Positions 60,459 through 64,000 of a stretch of DNA of 64,000 bases are shown here, piece after piece (within the stretch, counting starts at the first letter, position 1; every line of letters starts with the position of its first letter). A model generated the notes under the pieces. That model did not search any database. It was not told the DNA's origin and worked only from the letters and a program-made list of their open reading frames with translations. The DNA is taken from assembly GCA_963726975.1 (NCBI GenBank), contig CAVSEK010000004.1:620001-684000 (forward strand), read 5' to 3'. This DNA is from CAVSEK01 sp963726975 (GTDB lineage Bacteria; Actinomycetota; Actinomycetes; Mycobacteriales; SCTD01). The position numbers and the translations under genes are program-made.

Positions 60459-61643
60459 GTGCGCGGCGACCTGCTCGACGTCGTCCTGCTGGGGGCGGCG
60501 GCGCTGTTCGCGCTGTCGGGCTACCGGCAGGGCTTCGTCGTCGGCGTGCTGTCCTTCGCGGGCTTCCTCGGCGGCGGCGCCCTCGGTGCCCGGATCGCGC
60601 CGGCCGTCGCCCGCTCGGGGCCGCTGTCCGACGTGGACCAGACCGTCGTCGGGCTGGGCGTCGTGCTGGTGCTCGCCGCCGTCGGCCAGCTCCTCGCCAC
60701 CGCCGTCGGCGGCCGGCTGCGGGCGTCGCTGACCTCGCGGCCCGCCCGGCTGGTCGACTCCGGGGCGGGCGCCGTCGTGAGCGTCGCCGGGCTCCTGCTC
60801 GTCGCCTGGCTGATCGGCACCGCCGTCGCGAGCGCCCCCTACCCCTCGCTGGCCTCCCAGGTGCGCCGCTCGGCCGTCATCGCCGCGGTCGACGCCGTGC
60901 TGCCGTCCCAGGCCCAGGAGGCGTTCGACGGCTTCCGACGGCTCGTCGACGACCGCGGCTTCCCCGACGTCTTCGGCGGCCTGGACCCCACCCGCAGCGC
61001 CGACGTGCCCGCGCCCGACCCGGCCCTGGCGAGCAGCGCCGTGGTGCAGGGCGTGCGCGACGAGGTCTTCAAGATCACCGGCGTGGCGACAGGCTGCTCC
61101 CGGCGCATCGAGGGCACCGGCTTCGTCTACGCCCCCGAGCGGGTCATGACCAACGCGCACGTCGTCGCCGGCGTGCGCGACCCCCAGGTCCAGGTGGGGC
61201 GGCGCTCGCTCGACGCGACGGTCGTGCTCTACGACCCGCGCCGCGACATCGCCGTGCTGCGCGTGCCGGGCCTGGACGCCGAGCCGCTCCGCTTCGCCGG
61301 TCCGGCCGAGGCCGGCGACGGCGCGATCGTCGTCGGCTACCCGCAGGACGGGCCGTTCCGCGCCGACCCGGCGCGCGTGCGCGAGACCCAGCGGGCCCGC
61401 GGCCCGGACATCTACGGCAGCAGCACCGTCGTGCGCGAGATCTACGCGCTGCGTGCGCTCGTGCAGCCGGGCAACTCGGGCGGGCCGCTGATCGACCCGC
61501 AGGGCCGGGTGCTCGGCGTGGTCTTCGCCGCGGCGGCCGACCGCACCGACACCGGCTACGCGCTCACCGCCGAGGAGGTGGCCTCCGACGCCGCGACCGG
61601 TCGGACGGCCACCGAGCGGGTCAGCACGCAGGGCTGCGACTGA
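60459..61643 (+). CDS. marP: MarP-type membrane serine protease
   Basis: A 394-residue protease: four N-terminal TM helices of the colicin V production (CvpA) type (LLGAAALFALSGYRQGFVVGVL onward), then a chymotrypsin-like periplasmic domain. The triad is visible: His in VMTNAHVVAG, Asp in DPRRDIAVLRV and Ser in VQPGNSGGPLID. Two cysteines (GCSRR and the C-terminal QGCD) fit the regulatory disulfide of mycobacterial MarP, which protects cells from acid and oxidative stress. GTG start. The stop lies inside a 12-base tandem repeat. Confidence 0.93.
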   Translation: MRGDLLDVVLLGAAALFALSGYRQGFVVGVLSFAGFLGGGALGARIAPAVARSGPLSDVDQTVVGLGVVLVLAAVGQLLATAVGGRLRASLTSRPARLVDSGAGAVVSVAGLLLVAWLIGTAVASAPYPSLASQVRRSAVIAAVDAVLPSQAQEAFDGFRRLVDDRGFPDVFGGLDPTRSADVPAPDPALASSAVVQGVRDEVFKITGVATGCSRRIEGTGFVYAPERVMTNAHVVAGVRDPQVQVGRRSLDATVVLYDPRRDIAVLRVPGLDAEPLRFAGPAEAGDGAIVVGYPQDGPFRADPARVRETQRARGPDIYGSSTVVREIYALRALVQPGNSGGPLIDPQGRVLGVVFAAAADRTDTGYALTAEEVASDAATGRTATERVSTQGCD

Positions 61644-61700
61644 CCAGCGACTGACCCAGCGACTGACCCAGCGACTGACCCAGCGACTGACCCAGCGACC
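61636..61700 (+). repeat. 12-base tandem repeat at the marP stop codon
   Basis: The unit AGCGACTGACCC is repeated about five times starting within the last marP codons; each copy contains a TGA, and the first provides the marP stop. It lies in the gap before the SRPBCC-like gene. Confidence 0.88.
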
Positions 61701-61761
61701 GGTGCGGCGCCGCCCACGTGCCGTCCGTCACTCCGGCCCGGCTCGACCACTCCCACCCGCT

Positions 61762-61792
61762 GTGCTTACTCTGTGCTTGCTTCAGCAAGCAC
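61762..61792 (+). promoter_or_regulatory. Promoter with overlapping inverted-repeat operator
   Basis: GTGCTTGC-TTCA-GCAAGCAC (61773-61792) is a perfect eight-base inverted repeat; a further GTGCTTAC half-site lies at 61762-61769. A -10-like TACTCT (61767-61772) sits between, so a repressor bound here would block transcription start. The cognate regulator is not identifiable. Confidence 0.65.
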
Positions 61793-61811
61793 GCCCCCGG
61801 AGGTGAGCACC

Positions 61812-62258
61812 GTGCAGGAGGAGCCCGTACGTACCCGTGCGGCCCGCGACATCGCCGCCGACCCCACCTCGACGGCCCTGCTGCTCGCCAGCCCCGCCGC
61901 CGTCGAGCTGTGGCCGGGCGTCGAGCGGGTCGCCGAGGCCGGCGGCCGCGTGCTCGTCGAGGTCGAGACCGAGGGCCGCCCGCGCACGGCCGCCACGGTG
62001 TCGGTCGAGCCGCCGCGCCGCACGCCCACGTCGTACGTCGTGCCGTTCGCCTTCTCGGGCCCGGACCTGCCCAGCACCTCGGGCACGCTCACCCTCGCGT
62101 ACGGACCGGGCAGCGCCGTCCCGGGCACCCGGGCGGTGCTGGAGCTGCGGAGCACCGGCCTGGCCGACGCTGCCCGGGCGGAGCGGCTGCAGGCGCTCGC
62201 CGCGAGGTTCCTCGAACGGCTCGGGCGCGCCGCCGAGCAGCGCGCCCGGGCCGCCTGA
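61812..62258 (+). CDS. SRPBCC-like conserved hypothetical protein
   Basis: A 148-residue protein resembling the START/SRPBCC (polyketide cyclase-like) fold: a membrane-free alternation of strands with ELWPGVERVAEAGGRVLVEVE, VSVEPPRRTPTSYVVPFAFSG and a long C-terminal helix (ERLQALAARFLERLGRAAEQ). No catalytic residues can be named. I chose the GTG at 61812 because GGAGG lies eight bases upstream; the frame is open back to 61773, inside the operator. Under the control of the palindromic site just upstream. Confidence 0.65.
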   Translation: MQEEPVRTRAARDIAADPTSTALLLASPAAVELWPGVERVAEAGGRVLVEVETEGRPRTAATVSVEPPRRTPTSYVVPFAFSGPDLPSTSGTLTLAYGPGSAVPGTRAVLELRSTGLADAARAERLQALAARFLERLGRAAEQRARAA

Positions 62259-62262
62259 GCGC

Positions 62263-63444
62263 TCAGGCGGCGAGGAAGCGGGCGTACTCCGGGCTCACCG
62301 CGATCGAGAACGTCACGAGCTCCTGGCGGTAGCCCTTGCGCACCACGCTCGACCAGTAGGCCAGCCCACCGTCGTCGACGTTGCGCTCGAGCAGGTCGCC
62401 GTACGCGTCGTCGAGGAAGAAGCGCTGGTGCTCGTCGCTCACGGCGAGCTCGTACGCGATGTTGGCGCGGGTCGTCCGCCGGGACTGCAGCAGGCCGACG
62501 TAGTAGGCCTTGCCGGCGCTGTCCGGGCCGCGCTCGAAGAAGTCCTGGTAGGCCTTGTCGAGGAACGCCGAGTCCGAGGAGACCCCCGAGTAGTACTCCG
62601 GGCTGTCGACCACATCGGTCTTGAGGTCCTGCACCGTCAGGCCCTGCGCGAACAGCTTGCGGTAGTAGGCCAGCCCGCCCGCGTCGGGGTCGTGGCCGAG
62701 GAAGCGCTGGTAGGTCTCCACGATCTCGCCGGTGAAGAACTCCTGCGTGAGCGTGAAGGCGTACGCGGTGTCGGCCCGCTTGCCCTGCTGGACGATCGGC
62801 AGCCAGTAGTCGAAGCCCTCGTCGTCGGGCAGCCGGTCGAGCACGTCGAGGTAGAGCCGCTGGAGGTACTGCCGGTCCGGGTCGGCGGAGACGACCTCGA
62901 GGTAGGCGGGGGCGGGTCCGCTGGAGGCGTGCGCGCTGTCGCCGGAGTAGAGGGCCTGCAGGTCGTGCAGCGCCGCGACGCCGTCCGGGACGGTCACGTC
63001 GGCGTAGGCGACGCTGGGGTCCTCGGGGTCGGGCTGCAGGGCCGCGGTCGCGACGGGCAGGGCCGCGGGCTGGCCCGCCTCGTCGACGTCCTGCACGACG
63101 ATGTCGCCGGTCGGTGTCGTCGAGTCGTCGACGCTCACGTTGTAGACGTAGAAGGTCACCTCCAGCGGGGTGCCCTCCACGTGCTGCTGCTGGACGTAGT
63201 CGGCGGCGACGAGGGTGTCGACCTGGCCGGCCGCGACCGCCCGGGCGGGGTCGCGGGGCGCGGGCCGGGCCGGGCCGGTGCGGGCGGCGAGGCGCTCGAC
63301 GCCGGCGCGGTCCTGCAGGGCGGCGGCCCCGGCCGGGCGCGCGGGGGCCGCGCCCGCGGGCGACGCGAGCAGCGGCAGGGCCAGCAGCAGGCCGGCGCCG
63401 GCGGCGGCGACCTGCAGGACGGGGCGCGGGAGGCAGCGGGTCAT
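62263..63444 (-). CDS. Secreted protein with Ig-like and DUF4214 repeats
   Basis: A 393-residue exported protein. Signal peptide (AGAGLLLALPLLASPAGAAP), an Ig-like repeat region (LEVTFYVYNVSVDD, ending LQALYSGDSAHASS), then about four DUF4214 units of some 50 residues, recognisable from YLQRLYLDVLDRLPDDEGFDYW and repeats such as YQRFLGHDPDAGGLAYY and YGDLLERNVDDGGLAYW. DUF4214 is found in S-layer-like and adhesin proteins. No cell-wall anchor is visible. Start at the ATG at 63444. Convergent with the SRPBCC-like gene. Confidence 0.85.
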   Translation of the reverse strand: MTRCLPRPVLQVAAAGAGLLLALPLLASPAGAAPARPAGAAALQDRAGVERLAARTGPARPAPRDPARAVAAGQVDTLVAADYVQQQHVEGTPLEVTFYVYNVSVDDSTTPTGDIVVQDVDEAGQPAALPVATAALQPDPEDPSVAYADVTVPDGVAALHDLQALYSGDSAHASSGPAPAYLEVVSADPDRQYLQRLYLDVLDRLPDDEGFDYWLPIVQQGKRADTAYAFTLTQEFFTGEIVETYQRFLGHDPDAGGLAYYRKLFAQGLTVQDLKTDVVDSPEYYSGVSSDSAFLDKAYQDFFERGPDSAGKAYYVGLLQSRRTTRANIAYELAVSDEHQRFFLDDAYGDLLERNVDDGGLAYWSSVVRKGYRQELVTFSIAVSPEYARFLAA

Positions 63445-63530
63445 CGGGCACGTCCTCGAGGAGCGGGAGGTCGGACGCCGACGACCATAGGTCACGCGGG
63501 GTCGACAGCCGGTCACCCCGCACGGGAGGG

Positions 63531-64000
63531 TCAGGGGCCCAGCAGCCGCTCGGTCGCCCGCAGCTCCGCGGTCATCGAGGTGGACCGGGCCACCTGCAGC
63601 GCCTCCTGCAGCACGTGCCGCGCCTGCTCGGCGTGGCCGCAGGCCCGCAGGGCCGAGCCGAGCGCGCGCAGCCCGAGCACCCGGGAGCGCACGTCCTCGG
63701 CGGGCGTGTCGGCCGCGGTGCGGGCCGCCTCCAGGGCCTCCTCGGGCCGCCCCAGGTCGAGCAGCGTGCCCGCGCGGTGGGCCAGCGCCTGGCGGCGCGG
63801 GAAGAGCAGCGCCGGCGCGCGGGTCGCGGACAGGGCGCTGTCGAGCTGCTCGAGGGCGGCGGAGAGCTCGCCGCGGCGGCGCAGGACCTGCGCGAGCAGC
63901 ACCTTCACGCCGACGACGGCGTGCGGCTCGAGGTCGATCCCGCCGAGCAGCGCGGAGGCCCGCCAGACCGCGCCCTCGGCGGCCTCGAGGTCGCCGCGGT
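63531..64000 (-). CDS. Tetratricopeptide-repeat protein, C-terminal part (cut by window)
   Basis: The last 156 residues of a protein that continues beyond the window. Helical pairs typical of TPR are seen (LAQVLRRRGELSAALEQLDSAL, LGRPEEALEAARTAADTP, LGSALRACGHAEQARHVLQEAL). Proteins ending this way in actinobacteria are often large ATPase or LuxR-type regulators or stand-alone TPR proteins, but the N-terminus is not available. The frame is open to the window edge. Confidence 0.7.
   Translation of the reverse strand, partial: RGDLEAAEGAVWRASALLGGIDLEPHAVVGVKVLLAQVLRRRGELSAALEQLDSALSATRAPALLFPRRQALAHRAGTLLDLGRPEEALEAARTAADTPAEDVRSRVLGLRALGSALRACGHAEQARHVLQEALQVARSTSMTAELRATERLLGP

Noticed and set aside
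61636..61700. Short regular repeats as a CRISPR-like array
   Set aside because: The copies are contiguous with no spacers and only 12 bases long, so this is a simple tandem repeat.

Overview
The window is chromosomal DNA of a very GC-rich actinobacterium (Actinomycetota). G/C dominates third codon positions, GTG starts are at least as common as ATG, and more than twenty gene junctions overlap by four bases (GTGA or ATGA). Gene order follows a conserved actinobacterial backbone, equivalent to the Rv3596-Rv3676 part of the Mycobacterium tuberculosis map: panC, folK/B/P, ftsH, hpt, tilS, dacB, ppa; then tRNA-Thr, holB, tmk, topA; then a helicase and Tad pilus locus, a HAD-IB hydrolase, acs, crp, nth and marP. 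I cannot place it below phylum with confidence. I see no phage, insertion sequence, CRISPR array or replication origin.

Layout. 0-15 kb (mostly minus strand): pantothenate and folate genes, FtsH, purine salvage, tRNA lysidine synthetase and a PBP4-type carboxypeptidase; a methyltransferase, a phytase-like secreted protein and an orphan NuoD homologue lie on the plus strand. 15-20 kb: a class F sortase, secreted proteins and tRNA-Thr(CGT). 20-35 kb: replication and topology genes (holB, an MFS-dTMP kinase fusion, topA), a DUF885 protein, a methyltransferase, a proton-pumping pyrophosphatase, a RsbW/STAS pair and a YprA-like helicase. 35-43 kb: a class E sortase with an FnIII-like envelope protein, then a complete Tad/Flp pilus cluster. 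43-54 kb: HAD-IB hydrolase, a candidate Ms1-type small RNA, a Fic-like protein, a LytS/LytR two-component system with two sodium/solute symporters, and acetyl-CoA synthetase. 54-64 kb: holin-like protein, hydrolase, Crp, RsiG-like protein, nth, TlpA, NUDIX, cupredoxin, MarP protease, a SRPBCC-like protein, a DUF4214 surface protein and a TPR protein cut by the window edge.

Genes that work together. The two-component system, symporters, ActP, Acs and Crp form an acetate uptake and activation region; perfect or near-perfect Crp-type operators lie upstream of the DUF485-actP operon and of the small-RNA promoter. TadA/B/C/E/G-like, the DUF4244 pilin and the CpaE-like Ssd make up a pilus system. 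TlpA, cupredoxin and MarP act in the envelope.

Sequence quality. From about 21.75 to 35.25 kb nearly every gene, including essential topA, is broken by many small frameshifts. Most that I worked through are explained by loss of one CG/GC pair from a GCGC or CGCG run, or of one base from a short G/C run. I read these as consensus errors, not pseudogenes. Isolated single-base frameshifts also hit the DUF3180 gene, tilS, holB, the FnIII-like gene, tadA/ssd, the holin-like gene, the hydrolase and probably the NUDIX gene. Coordinates of these genes span the whole locus across the breaks.
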